From the NCBI GenBank assembly GCA_947626485.1, contig CANQSG010000042.1, positions 1 to 13,583 of the forward strand: a stretch of 13,583 bases of DNA, given 5' to 3'. Shown here piece after piece: positions 6,690 to 13,583 of the stretch (the first letter of the stretch is position 1; each line of letters begins with the position of its first letter). A program made the translations under genes and the position numbers. A model generated the notes under the pieces. That model did no database searches. It was not told the origin of the DNA and was given only the letters and a program-made list of their open reading frames with translations. Source of the DNA: an uncultured Clostridia bacterium (GTDB lineage Bacteria; Bacillota; Clostridia; Oscillospirales; Acutalibacteraceae).

Positions 6690-7232
6690 TCAGAGAAACA
6701 GCTCGATCCGCTGGCGGCTGGCGGCGTCGAGCGTGTTGTAGTCCGGGATGTGGTAGAGGTTGCCCTCGACGTCGCGAATGTTGACGGTCTTGCCGTGCAT
6801 CACCCGGATGTTCGACGCCGTGTCGCTGATGCAGAGCTCGACCTCGCCGCCCGGTGTGACGGCCGTCAGGTAGAGATACCCCAGCGTGTCGTGCGCCTCG
6901 CGAATGGCGGTGATGGTGGGGATATAGTATTTATAGCGCAGATAGCTTTGCACGGTCTCCTGCTGCTGTTCCGGCAGCGCCTCGATGTCGTCGAGGATGC
7001 CGACCTCCTCCTTGTCGACGAGCACCGAAATGTACCGGTTCTCGTGGAAATAGGGGAACAGGCGGGTCAGGGTGACCTTGGGGTAAAAGACGTCGCCGAC
7101 CCGCAGGGAGAGAAAGCCGCTGTCGAGCAGCTTGAATTCCGCGCGCGCGGGGTCGATCTCGCCTAAAATCGTGAGCTCCGGCTTTTCCGGCCGTTCGGGG
7201 AAATCGCCGTGTTCGGGACGTGGTCTCGGCAT
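6690..7232 (-). CDS. DUF1854 family protein, ABC-exporter partner
   Basis: A 180-residue soluble protein without signal peptide or membrane segment. The pattern is that of DUF1854: TLTRLFPYFHENRYISV (54-70), an acidic IxDxxxL stretch (79-86), YYIPTITAI (102-110), VTPGGEVELCI (125-135), VNIRDVEGNLYHIPD (150-164) and a final LDAASRQRIELFL. The function is not established; the family occurs beside paired ABC exporters, including sets annotated as associated with cyanophycin metabolism. I chose ATG 7232 over an upstream in-frame ATG at 7301 because GAGGTG (7244-7239) sits six bases before it and the longer form would add 23 proline-rich residues overlapping the ABC gene. It is 19 bases from the upstream ABC stop and 23 from the downstream ABC start, so all three subunits are translated from one message. 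It may be a third, cytosolic part of the exporter. Confidence 0.85.
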   Translation of the reverse strand: MPRPRPEHGDFPERPEKPELTILGEIDPARAEFKLLDSGFLSLRVGDVFYPKVTLTRLFPYFHENRYISVLVDKEEVGILDDIEALPEQQQETVQSYLRYKYYIPTITAIREAHDTLGYLYLTAVTPGGEVELCISDTASNIRVMHGKTVNIRDVEGNLYHIPDYNTLDAASRQRIELFL

Positions 7233-7251
7233 AGGATACACCTCGTTTTCG

Positions 7252-9567
7252 TCAGGCGCGGGGACGGCGGGGCGCGGGTGCGGGGGCGCCGCCGTCGTCA
7301 CCGATGAACTGGAAGGCTTCGGTCTGCAATTTATGTAACCGGAAGTAGATGCCCCGTCGGGCGATCAGCTCCGCGTGGGTGCCGAGCTCCTTGAGCTCGC
7401 CGTGTTCGATGACGGCGAGGCGGTCGGCGTCCCGCAGGGTCGAGAGCCGGTGGGCGATGGAAAGGATCGTCCGCCCCTCTTTCAGGCGGTCGATGGCCTC
7501 CTGAATTTTGCGCTCGGTGCGGGTGTCCATCGCCGCCGTCGCCTCGTCTAAAATCAGGATCGCGGGCTTTTGCAGAATCGCCCGGGCAATCGACAGCCGC
7601 TGCCGTTCGCCGCCCGAAAGCAGGACGCCGCCCGCGCCGATCATGGTGTCGTACCCCTCGGGCTGTTTTAAGATGAATTCGTGGGCGTGCGCCATTTTGG
7701 CGGCGGCGATGACCTCGTCCATGCTCGCGTCGGGTCGGGCGTACCGGATGTTGTCGGCGATCGTGCCGATAAAGAGGTAGGTCTCCTGCGAGACGACGCC
7801 GACGTTGTGTCGCAGGTCGGCGAAGGAGAGGTCGCGCAGGTCGACGCCGTCGATCGTGATGCGCCCCTCGGTCGGGTCGTAAAGCCGGCTGATGAGGTGA
7901 ATCAGCGTCGATTTCCCGGCGCCGGTCTTGCCGACGATGCCGAACATCTGCCCCGCCTTGATCTCGAGCGAAACGTCGCGGATCACGGGGCGGCCGGGCT
8001 CGTATTCAAAGGAGACGTGCTCGAGCTTGATCTCGCCTTTTAACGCCGGCATGGGGACGGGGTGCTCGGTCTCCCGCACGGTCGGCTCGGCGTCGAGAAT
8101 TTCGAACATGCGCGCCGCCGCGTCCATGCACATCGCCCAGCGGTCGCCGAGGTTGAAGAAGAAATTGACGGCGCCCGACAACATCCCGGCGTAGGAGATC
8201 AGGGCGGACATTCCGCCGAGCGTCATGTTGCCGTAGAGGATGAAAAAGGCGCTCATGGCGAGCAGGATCGTCGTGGCGACGTTGTTGATCAGCGAGACAA
8301 AGGGCAGCAGGTTCGCCACGCGGTCGGTCTGGCGGTAGCTCGCCTCATACAGCGCGTCGTTTTTCTCGCCGTAGCGCTCGATTTCGTCGGCTTCGCGGGC
8401 GAAGGCCTTGACGACCCGCTGGCCGCTCAGGGTGTCGCTGAGCAGGGCGTTGGCGCTGCGGGTCGCGATGTGCACCCGGTGGTGCAGCCGCCGCTGTCCC
8501 TTGCGGAAGCGGTGGAATAAATAGCCCGCGAGGGCGGTCAGCGTCGCGACGACCAGCGTGATGGGGACGCTGATCCAGAACATCAGGGCGATCAGGCCGA
8601 AGATCGTGACGAGGTTGACGAGGGCGGCGGGGATCGTGTCCTCGAAGAACCAGAAGATGTTGTCGGTGTCGTTCTCGACGCGGGTCATCAGCGAGCCGGT
8701 CTGCTTTTTCGTGAAGAAATCGACCGACAGGATTTGCAGCCGCGAAAAGATGCGGCAGCGGATGTCCGCCATCAGCTTCGGGGTGATGTAGGCCGTCAGG
8801 ATGCCGTGCGCGGCGGAAAAGAGGGTGCTCAGCAGCCGCAGCAGCGCGATCGTGACGACGAGGAAGGTCACCTGCCCGTAATACCGCCCCGAGGCGGTCA
8901 GCACCTGATCGTAGAGCAGCTGGGAGCTGAAATAGGGGAGGATCAGGCTCAGCACCGTGCTCAGCAGAATGGAGACGGCGATCAGGATCGCCTCCCGCTT
9001 GTAGTTTAAGTACATCTTGCACAGCCGCGCGAAGGTCGAGCCCTTGTCGGTGCAGTTGGGGCAGACCTTGCGCACCGGGTTAGGGTAGCGGGTGTGGCAC
9101 TTCGGGCAGAAATCCTCGGTGCCCTGTAACTGGCGGTCGTCGATGGGCTCGCCGTCCCGCACCTGAAAGAGCCGGTCGACGAATTTTTGAAAGAGGTCGC
9201 TGCGCCCGAGGGACATCCGCGCGAGCTGGCAGGCGGCGCTGTCGCGGGTCGTCAGCACCAGCCGCGCCGTCGTCATCTGGCGGTCGAGCTCGAGCGTTTC
9301 GATCGAAGCGAGCGGAATTTCGCGGTAATCCGAGACCGCGAAGGAGACGGATTCGCGCAAAACCCTGCGCCCCCGCCGTTTGCGCCGCAGGGTCTCGAGC
9401 CCCGTGAGCAGATAGAGGTTCTCCTCGTCGAAGGTCAGCACCGTGTCGACGTAGCAGCCCTCGCCGTCGAGGTCGGCCTTGACGCAGTAGCGCAGGCGAT
9501 CCGGGTCGACGCCCCGCGCCCGCAGCGCCTCGAGCACCGGGTCGGATAATACGGTAAAATACTGCAA
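7252..9567 (-). CDS. ABC exporter half-transporter with N-terminal zinc ribbon (first subunit)
   Basis: A 771-residue fused permease-ATPase, first gene of the operon. Residues 1-140 form a soluble beta-rich region (TVLTFDEENLYLLTG at 42-56, then a basic RRKRRGRR patch at 61-68), followed by a zinc ribbon C154-x2-C157 and C169-x2-C172. The membrane domain runs about 190-490. The ATPase is intact: Walker A GKTGAGKST (546-554), Q594, LSGGE (650-654), LILDE (671-675) and H706, so neither half of the presumed heterodimer has a visibly dead site. The C-terminus is Gly/Pro/Ala/Arg-rich (757-771). Translation starts at TTG (9567-9565) behind GGAGGGG; the next Met is residue 98. A promoter lies at 9643-9670. 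It is paralogous to the 4486-6666 product, with the same architecture. Export direction follows from the family; the cargo is not deducible. Confidence 0.88.
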   Translation of the reverse strand: MQYFTVLSDPVLEALRARGVDPDRLRYCVKADLDGEGCYVDTVLTFDEENLYLLTGLETLRRKRRGRRVLRESVSFAVSDYREIPLASIETLELDRQMTTARLVLTTRDSAACQLARMSLGRSDLFQKFVDRLFQVRDGEPIDDRQLQGTEDFCPKCHTRYPNPVRKVCPNCTDKGSTFARLCKMYLNYKREAILIAVSILLSTVLSLILPYFSSQLLYDQVLTASGRYYGQVTFLVVTIALLRLLSTLFSAAHGILTAYITPKLMADIRCRIFSRLQILSVDFFTKKQTGSLMTRVENDTDNIFWFFEDTIPAALVNLVTIFGLIALMFWISVPITLVVATLTALAGYLFHRFRKGQRRLHHRVHIATRSANALLSDTLSGQRVVKAFAREADEIERYGEKNDALYEASYRQTDRVANLLPFVSLINNVATTILLAMSAFFILYGNMTLGGMSALISYAGMLSGAVNFFFNLGDRWAMCMDAAARMFEILDAEPTVRETEHPVPMPALKGEIKLEHVSFEYEPGRPVIRDVSLEIKAGQMFGIVGKTGAGKSTLIHLISRLYDPTEGRITIDGVDLRDLSFADLRHNVGVVSQETYLFIGTIADNIRYARPDASMDEVIAAAKMAHAHEFILKQPEGYDTMIGAGGVLLSGGERQRLSIARAILQKPAILILDEATAAMDTRTERKIQEAIDRLKEGRTILSIAHRLSTLRDADRLAVIEHGELKELGTHAELIARRGIYFRLHKLQTEAFQFIGDDGGAPAPAPRRPRA

Positions 9568-9642
9568 ACGGACCCCTCCGTTTCGCGCAAACCCCGGCGG
9601 TGCAGCCGCCCGGGGAAAAGAAATTCGTCTGAAATCCTTTTC

Positions 9643-9670
9643 ATTATAAGCGGTTTCGCGAAAAAAGCAA
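9643..9670 (-). promoter_or_regulatory. Promoter of the ABC/DUF1854 operon
   Basis: Read on the minus strand: TTGCTT (9670-9665), a 16-base spacer, and a perfect TATAAT (9648-9643). It is about 75 bases upstream of the TTG start at 9567. The local drop in GC content relative to the flanks is typical of promoters in this window. Confidence 0.75.
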
Positions 9671-9791
9671 GCCTAATTTTTGCATTTTTTCCGATTTTTT
9701 TCGCCCGTCGCGACCGGCGGAAAGGGCGGGGGAGAGCCGTTTTGCGACCCGTTTGCCGCTTCTCGCGCCATTCGCGGGATTTCGCCGGATT

Positions 9792-10439
9792 TTACCGGTT
9801 TTCGACGGCGCAGCTGCCGCACAGCGCCGGAAGCTGCGTTTTGCGGTCGTAATAGTCCGGATAGCCGAGGTCGGTCGTCGCGTGTTCGGTCAAAAACAGA
9901 AAATCGTCGTCCGAAAACCCGCGCGTCGCGACGTTCTCAAAAAAGGAGAGCAGCGAAGCCTCCCGCAGCGTTTGCAGCGCCTCGGGCTGTTCGGCGGCGG
10001 CTTGCAGCCCCGAGACGACCTGCGCGCCGGTCAGCCGCAGCGTCCTGCCGTCGTCGAGCGTCAGGCGGACGCCGTCGAACCGGTCGAGCAGGGCGGCGAG
10101 CCCGTCGGCGTCGAGAATCAGGGTGCGGTCGATGCTGCCCGCGAAGGTCTCCGCCTCCCCGGCGGTCGTGCCGGGCGGCAGCGTCGTCGCGGTCAGCCGC
10201 CCCGCCGCGCAGTCGAAGATCAGAATATCATAGGTTTTCAACACGTCGACGCGCAGCAGCACCGTCAAAGTTTCGGGGGCGGGCGGCGTGTAGGGCACCG
10301 ATTCCGCCGTCCAGGCGACTGTCCTGCCCCGCACGCCGCGCAGCGTAAAATAGGAAAGCGCCGTCCCCGCCAGCGCCAGCGCGCAGATAAACAGCGCAAG
10401 CACCGTCGAGAGCACCCGGTCGCGCAGCCGTTGTTTCAT
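9792..10439 (-). CDS. Membrane-anchored, degenerate LCP-like protein
   Basis: A 215-residue protein with a basic N-terminus and one hydrophobic helix (about 9-32), so probably a single-pass membrane protein with an outside domain. Residues about 58-145 recall the LytR-CpsA-Psr fold: a strand-turn LLRVDVLKTYDILIFDCAAGRLTATTLP split by its Asp residues, then DGLAALLDRFDGVRLTL (112-128) and LRLTGAQVVSG (134-144), which match the family's VD-x-LGGV and L-x-G-x-QAL segments. The usual catalytic Arg motif after the first strand pair is replaced by LPPGTT (87-92), and the later R-x-R region is absent, so phosphotransferase activity is doubtful. It ends with two cysteines (C207, C210). AGGAGGGG precedes the ATG. 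The gene stands alone, divergent from the aminotransferase operon. The LCP relationship is tentative; the gene itself is solid. Confidence 0.7.
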   Translation of the reverse strand: MKQRLRDRVLSTVLALFICALALAGTALSYFTLRGVRGRTVAWTAESVPYTPPAPETLTVLLRVDVLKTYDILIFDCAAGRLTATTLPPGTTAGEAETFAGSIDRTLILDADGLAALLDRFDGVRLTLDDGRTLRLTGAQVVSGLQAAAEQPEALQTLREASLLSFFENVATRGFSDDDFLFLTEHATTDLGYPDYYDRKTQLPALCGSCAVENR

Positions 10440-10588
10440 GCGATCCCCTCCTTTTTTTCGTTTTCAATCCCCGCCGCCGCGTAATGCGCACGGGTCGGTC
10501 TATTTAGGATTGCCGGGCAAAATGCGGGTTATGCGCGCCCGCGCGAAAAAAAGCGGCAAAATCGGCGGCTTTGCGGCAAATCTCCCAC
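10440..10588. other. Divergent intergenic region
   Basis: Between the LCP-like gene (minus) and the aminotransferase operon (plus). It holds the ribosome site of the minus gene (complement of CCCCTCC, 10445-10451). I found no convincing minus-strand -35/-10 pair and no T-box or riboswitch signature despite the downstream trpS. Nothing else is recognised. Confidence 0.5.
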
Positions 10589-10617
10589 TTGCGGCGGCGG
10601 CGCAAATATGGTAAAAT
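10589..10617 (+). promoter_or_regulatory. Promoter of the aminotransferase-trpS-holB operon
   Basis: TTGCGG (10589-10594), a 17-base spacer and TAAAAT (10612-10617), with TGG before the -10 giving an extended -10 element. It is 85 bases upstream of the first ATG. Confidence 0.65.
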
Positions 10618-10701
10618 AAATGCATTAGGTAAAATCGGTTGTATTTTGCCCCGTTTTCGGCGCACCAACCCCGTTTTTGATTCGGAAAAGAGGAACAAAG
10701 C

Positions 10702-11892
10702 ATGGAATATTCATTTTCGCGCGCCGCGGCGACGATCAAGCCGTCGGCGATTCGGGAGATTTTAAAATTTACGTCGCTGCCCGGCATCATCCCCTTCGCG
10801 GCGGGCAATCCGGCGCCCGAGGCCTTTCCCACCGAGGCGGTCGCCGAGATCTCCGACCGGCTGCTGCGCACCGCCCCCATCGACGCGCTGCAATACTCCG
10901 TCACCGAGGGCTACACCCCGCTGCGCAACCACCTGAAAGCCGACCTGCACGACCGCTGCGGCATGGGGCAGAGCTTTGACGAGCTCATCGTGACCTCGGG
11001 CGCCCAGCAGGTCATGTCGCTGGCGGTCAAGGCCTTCTGCAACCCCGGCGACGAGGTCTTCTGCGAGGACCCCTCCTTCATTGGTTCCCTCAACGCCTTC
11101 CGCGCGGGCGGCGCGAAGCTGGTCGGCGTCCCCATGCAGCCGGACGGCATCGACCTCGAGCGGCTCGAGCAGGCGCTCAAAGAGGCGCGGCATCCCCGCC
11201 TGCTTTACGTCATTCCGAACTTCCAAAACCCGACCGGCGTCACCCTCTCCCGCGAGAAGCGCCCGGCGCTCTACGAACTCGCAAAGCGGTACGGCGTCCT
11301 GATTTTGGAGGATAACCCCTACGGCGAGCTGCGCTTTGCCGGGGAGGATATCCCGACGATCAAGTCGATGGACACCGAGGGCATCGTCATCTACGCCGGC
11401 ACCTTTTCCAAGGTGCTTTCCCCCGGCATGCGCATCGGCTACTGCCTCGCCCCCGCCCCCGTCATCCAGAAGCTCGTCGCCCTCAAGCAGACGCAGGACG
11501 TCCACAGCAGCATCTGGGCGCAGCAGGTGGCGGACGTCTTTTTGACCGAATACGACTTCCCGGCGCACCTCGAGCGCCTGCGCGAAATTTATTGCCGCAA
11601 GGCCATGCTCTGCATGGAGCAGGCCGAGCAGCTGCTGCAGCCCGAGATCACCTTCCACCCCGTCGAGGGCGGGCTGTTCCTCTGGTGCCGCCTGCCGAGC
11701 GGGACGGATATGCAGAAATTCTGCACGGTGGCGGTCTCGGATTTCCACGTCGCCGTCGTGCCGGGCAACGCCTTCTCGGTCGACGAGAACGCCCCGAGCG
11801 ACTGCTTCCGCATCAATTATTCCACCCCGACGGACGAGCAGATCGTCGAAGGGATGCAGCAGCTGAAACGGACGAAGGAGAAATTGTTATGA
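10702..11892 (+). CDS. PLP-dependent class I/II aminotransferase (2-aminoadipate/MocR-type)
   Basis: A 396-residue fold-type I aminotransferase. Key residues are visible: PNFQNPTG (172-179, N176), EDNPYGEL (203-210, D204 binding the pyridine nitrogen, Y207), the Schiff-base lysine K237 in GTFSKVLSPGMRIGY, and R370 in DCFRINY for the substrate carboxylate. The sequence best fits the LysN/aromatic-aminoadipate group, which shares its catalytic domain with MocR regulators, but there is no N-terminal winged helix, so it is an enzyme. Substrates in this group include aromatic amino acids, 2-aminoadipate, leucine and others; specificity cannot be read from sequence alone. AAGAGGAA precedes the ATG. 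It overlaps trpS by ATGA, hinting at a link with aromatic amino acid or tryptophan metabolism, though this is only context. Confidence 0.88.
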   Translation: MEYSFSRAAATIKPSAIREILKFTSLPGIIPFAAGNPAPEAFPTEAVAEISDRLLRTAPIDALQYSVTEGYTPLRNHLKADLHDRCGMGQSFDELIVTSGAQQVMSLAVKAFCNPGDEVFCEDPSFIGSLNAFRAGGAKLVGVPMQPDGIDLERLEQALKEARHPRLLYVIPNFQNPTGVTLSREKRPALYELAKRYGVLILEDNPYGELRFAGEDIPTIKSMDTEGIVIYAGTFSKVLSPGMRIGYCLAPAPVIQKLVALKQTQDVHSSIWAQQVADVFLTEYDFPAHLERLREIYCRKAMLCMEQAEQLLQPEITFHPVEGGLFLWCRLPSGTDMQKFCTVAVSDFHVAVVPGNAFSVDENAPSDCFRINYSTPTDEQIVEGMQQLKRTKEKLL

Positions 11893-12899
11893 ACGAAACA
11901 ACCGAAACCGCGACCCGCAAACGGGCGTTAAGCTGTATCCAGCCCTCCGGCGCGCTGACGCTGGGCAATTACCTCGGCGCGCTGAAAAACTGGGTGCAGA
12001 TGCAGGACGATTTTGATTGCATTTATTCCGTCGCCGACCTGCACACCATCACGGTGCGGCAGGAACCTGCCAAATTCCGCGCCCAAATTTATTCCACCTG
12101 CGCGCTGCTGCTCGCCATCGGGCTCGACCCGGCGCGCTCGATCCTCTTCGTGCAGTCCGACGTCCCGGCGCACGCCCAGCTCAGCTGGGTGCTCGGCTGC
12201 TACACCCAGTTCGGCGAGATGTCCCGCATGACGCAATTTAAGGACAAATCCGCCCGCCACGCCGAAAACGTCAACGTCGGCCTCTTTTCCTATCCCGTCC
12301 TCATGGCGGCGGATATCCTGCTGTATCAGGCGGATTTCGTCCCGGTCGGCGCCGACCAGAAGCAGCACCTCGAGATCGCCCGCGATATCGCCGTGCGCTT
12401 CAACGGCCTGTACGGCGACGTTTTCACCGTCCCCGAGCCCTATATCCCGACGACCGGCGCGAGCGTGAAATCGCTGCAGGACCCGACGAAGAAAATGTCG
12501 AAATCGGACGAGAACCCCAACGCCTGGATCGCCCTGCTCGACACGCCGGAAGACATCATGCGCAAGTGCAAGCGCGCCGTCACCGATTCGCAGGCGCGCG
12601 TCTGCATCGGCGAGGGCAAGGACGGCGTCAACAACCTCATCGGCATCTATTCCGCCCTGACCGGCCGCACCCCGGCGCAGATCGAGGCAGAATTCGACGG
12701 GCAGGGCTACGGCGTCTTTAAGCAGCGGGTCGGCGAGGCCATCGTCGAAGCCCTGCGCCCCATCCGCGAGCGCTACGCCGATTATATTGCCGACAAGGCC
12801 GAGCTCGAAGCCATTTACCGCGCGGGCGCCGAGCGCGCCGCGAAGATCGCCGGCCGCACCCTCGGCAAGGCCATGCGCAAGATCGGCTTCGCCTTTTAA
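11889..12899 (+). CDS. trpS: Tryptophanyl-tRNA synthetase
   Basis: A 336-residue class Ic synthetase that charges tRNA-Trp with tryptophan in the cytosol. The ATP-binding HIGH-type motif appears as PSGALTLGNYLGA (19-31), with TLGN as in Bacillus TrpRS. KMSKSDENP (202-210) is the KMSKS loop. Conserved stretches include MTQFKDKS (114-121), PVLMAADILLYQAD (136-149) and VGADQKQHLE (153-162). Length matches the bacterial family. The start is ATG 11889, which overlaps the aminotransferase stop, with AAGGAG (11875-11880) eight bases upstream; a longer in-frame reading from 11592 would lie inside the aminotransferase in another frame and is not real. The gene is followed after 47 bases by holB. No T-box leader is visible upstream of the operon. 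Confidence 0.97.
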   Translation: MNETTETATRKRALSCIQPSGALTLGNYLGALKNWVQMQDDFDCIYSVADLHTITVRQEPAKFRAQIYSTCALLLAIGLDPARSILFVQSDVPAHAQLSWVLGCYTQFGEMSRMTQFKDKSARHAENVNVGLFSYPVLMAADILLYQADFVPVGADQKQHLEIARDIAVRFNGLYGDVFTVPEPYIPTTGASVKSLQDPTKKMSKSDENPNAWIALLDTPEDIMRKCKRAVTDSQARVCIGEGKDGVNNLIGIYSALTGRTPAQIEAEFDGQGYGVFKQRVGEAIVEALRPIRERYADYIADKAELEAIYRAGAERAAKIAGRTLGKAMRKIGFAF

Positions 12900-12946
12900 G
12901 CATCCGAATTTTCCGGCATAAATTTTGCGCTAAGGAGGGCGGGCAG

Positions 12947-13583
12947 ATGGCGTGGCCTTTGGCGGGCAACCGCACCGTACAGCAAAATCTGGAGGCGATG
13001 CTGCGGGAGCATCGCCTGCCCCACGCGATTTTGATCGAGGGGGAGAGCGGCCTCGGCAAGCGGACGCTGGCGGCATACCTCGCGAAGGGGGCGCTCTGCT
13101 CGGGCGAGCACCCGCCCTGCGGCGTCTGCCGTGACTGTCACCTCGCCGAGGTCGGCAGCCACCCCGACCTGCTGACGACGGCGCCGGAGGACAAAAAGAA
13201 GACCGTCACCGTCGCGCAGGTGCGGCAGGTGCGGCAGGAGGCCTATTTAAAGCCCCACCGCGCCGCCCGCCGCGTCTTCGTCTTCGAACAGGCGGAAACC
13301 CTCAACGAACAGGCGCAGAACGCCCTGCTGAAAGTCCTCGAAGAGCCCCCCGCAGACGCGCTGTTTTTACTGATTGCAACCTCGCAGCAAAGCCTGCTCG
13401 AAACGGTGCGCAGCCGCTGCGTCGTCCTCTCGCTCGCCCCGCCGACGCGGGAAGAAGCCCTCGCCGCGCTCGCCGCACTTACAAAAAAACCGAGTGAGGC
13501 GCAGGTCGCCGCGCTCGACGCGAGTGGCAACAACGTCGGCCGGGCGCTGTCGCTGTTAGAGCGCAAAAAGGCCGACCCCGCCG
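12947..13583 (+). CDS. holB: DNA polymerase III delta' subunit (partial, cut by window edge)
   Basis: About 212 residues are present and the frame stays open to the right edge, so the C-terminus is missing. This clamp-loader subunit acts in the complex that loads the beta sliding clamp onto primed DNA. Landmarks: the opening LAGNRTVQQNLEAMLREHRLPHAIL, split around H26; a P-loop-like GESGLGKRT (32-40); the zinc-binding cysteines C51, C58, C61 and C64; NALLKVLEEPP (about 125-135); and a later TVRSRC, the SRC arginine-finger motif. GGAGGG (12934-12939) precedes the ATG. It sits behind trpS with a 47-base gap and is likely in the same transcript. The pattern is clear enough to separate it from dnaX, which would be longer and have a fuller Walker B region. 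Confidence 0.92.
   Translation, partial: MAWPLAGNRTVQQNLEAMLREHRLPHAILIEGESGLGKRTLAAYLAKGALCSGEHPPCGVCRDCHLAEVGSHPDLLTTAPEDKKKTVTVAQVRQVRQEAYLKPHRAARRVFVFEQAETLNEQAQNALLKVLEEPPADALFLLIATSQQSLLETVRSRCVVLSLAPPTREEALAALAALTKKPSEAQVAALDASGNNVGRALSLLERKKADPA

Noticed and set aside
4342..6741. A 799-codon open frame on the plus strand
   Set aside because: It is antisense to the ABC gene, which has every expected motif. The translation is rich in Asp, Val, Gln, His and Arg without any domain, as happens opposite GC-rich genes.
10440..10701. T-box riboswitch upstream of the trpS operon
   Set aside because: No TGGNACCGCG-type antiterminator sequence and no leader terminator hairpin could be found in this spacer.
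10762..11748. A 328-codon minus-strand open frame opposite the aminotransferase
   Set aside because: The aminotransferase has a complete active site. The antisense product has no recognisable domain.
1..13583. CRISPR array, tRNA, rRNA or insertion sequence
   Set aside because: No regularly spaced repeats, no cloverleaf-like segments ending in CCA, and no transposase-like protein were seen on either strand.

Overview
The window looks like a chromosomal segment from a high-GC member of the Clostridia (Firmicutes), possibly an Oscillospiraceae-like gut bacterium. The evidence is strong AGGAGG-type ribosome sites, clean sigma-A promoters (TTGCTT-17-TATAAT with an extended -10), a Bacillus-type TrpRS with the TLGN form of the HIGH motif, a Zn-finger delta' clamp-loader subunit, and tightly packed GC-rich genes. 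The taxon is an inference from style, not from a marker gene.

Region 1 (1-1245) is visibly more AT-rich than the rest and looks like the end of an acquired or accessory module. It holds a small XRE repressor on the minus strand. Divergent from it are a 66-residue MerR/excisionase-like DNA-binding protein and a secreted lipoprotein of unknown function, closed by a terminator. The plus-strand promoter between them is near-consensus and carries two 16-bp direct repeats that are good candidate XRE operators.

Region 2 (1385-4468) is a three-gene plus-strand operon: a UbiA-family prenyltransferase with the N-x3-D-x3-D-x2-HPTK signature of polyprenyl-phosphate phosphoribosyltransferases, a HAD phosphatase, and a GT-C membrane glycosyltransferase. 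Together these could make a polyprenyl-phosphate-linked pentose, dephosphorylate it and transfer the sugar outside the membrane. A bidirectional terminator separates this operon from the convergent region 3.

Region 3 (4486-9670, minus strand) is an ABC exporter operon: two full-length ABC half-transporters, each with an unusual N-terminal cytosolic extension (a possible PH-like fold followed by a four-cysteine zinc ribbon), flanking a DUF1854 protein. Both ABC genes start with TTG, and a good promoter lies upstream. This trio resembles the ABC/DUF1854 set that is annotated next to cyanophycin genes in other bacteria, but no cyanophycin enzyme lies in the window.

Region 4 (9792-10439, minus) is a membrane-anchored, degenerate LytR-CpsA-Psr-like protein that lacks the expected catalytic arginines. 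Region 5 (10589-13583, plus) is a housekeeping-type operon: a PLP aminotransferase, trpS (overlapping by ATGA) and holB, which runs off the right edge.

The best candidates for something under-described are the UbiA/HAD/GT-C cassette and the zinc-ribbon ABC/DUF1854 exporter.
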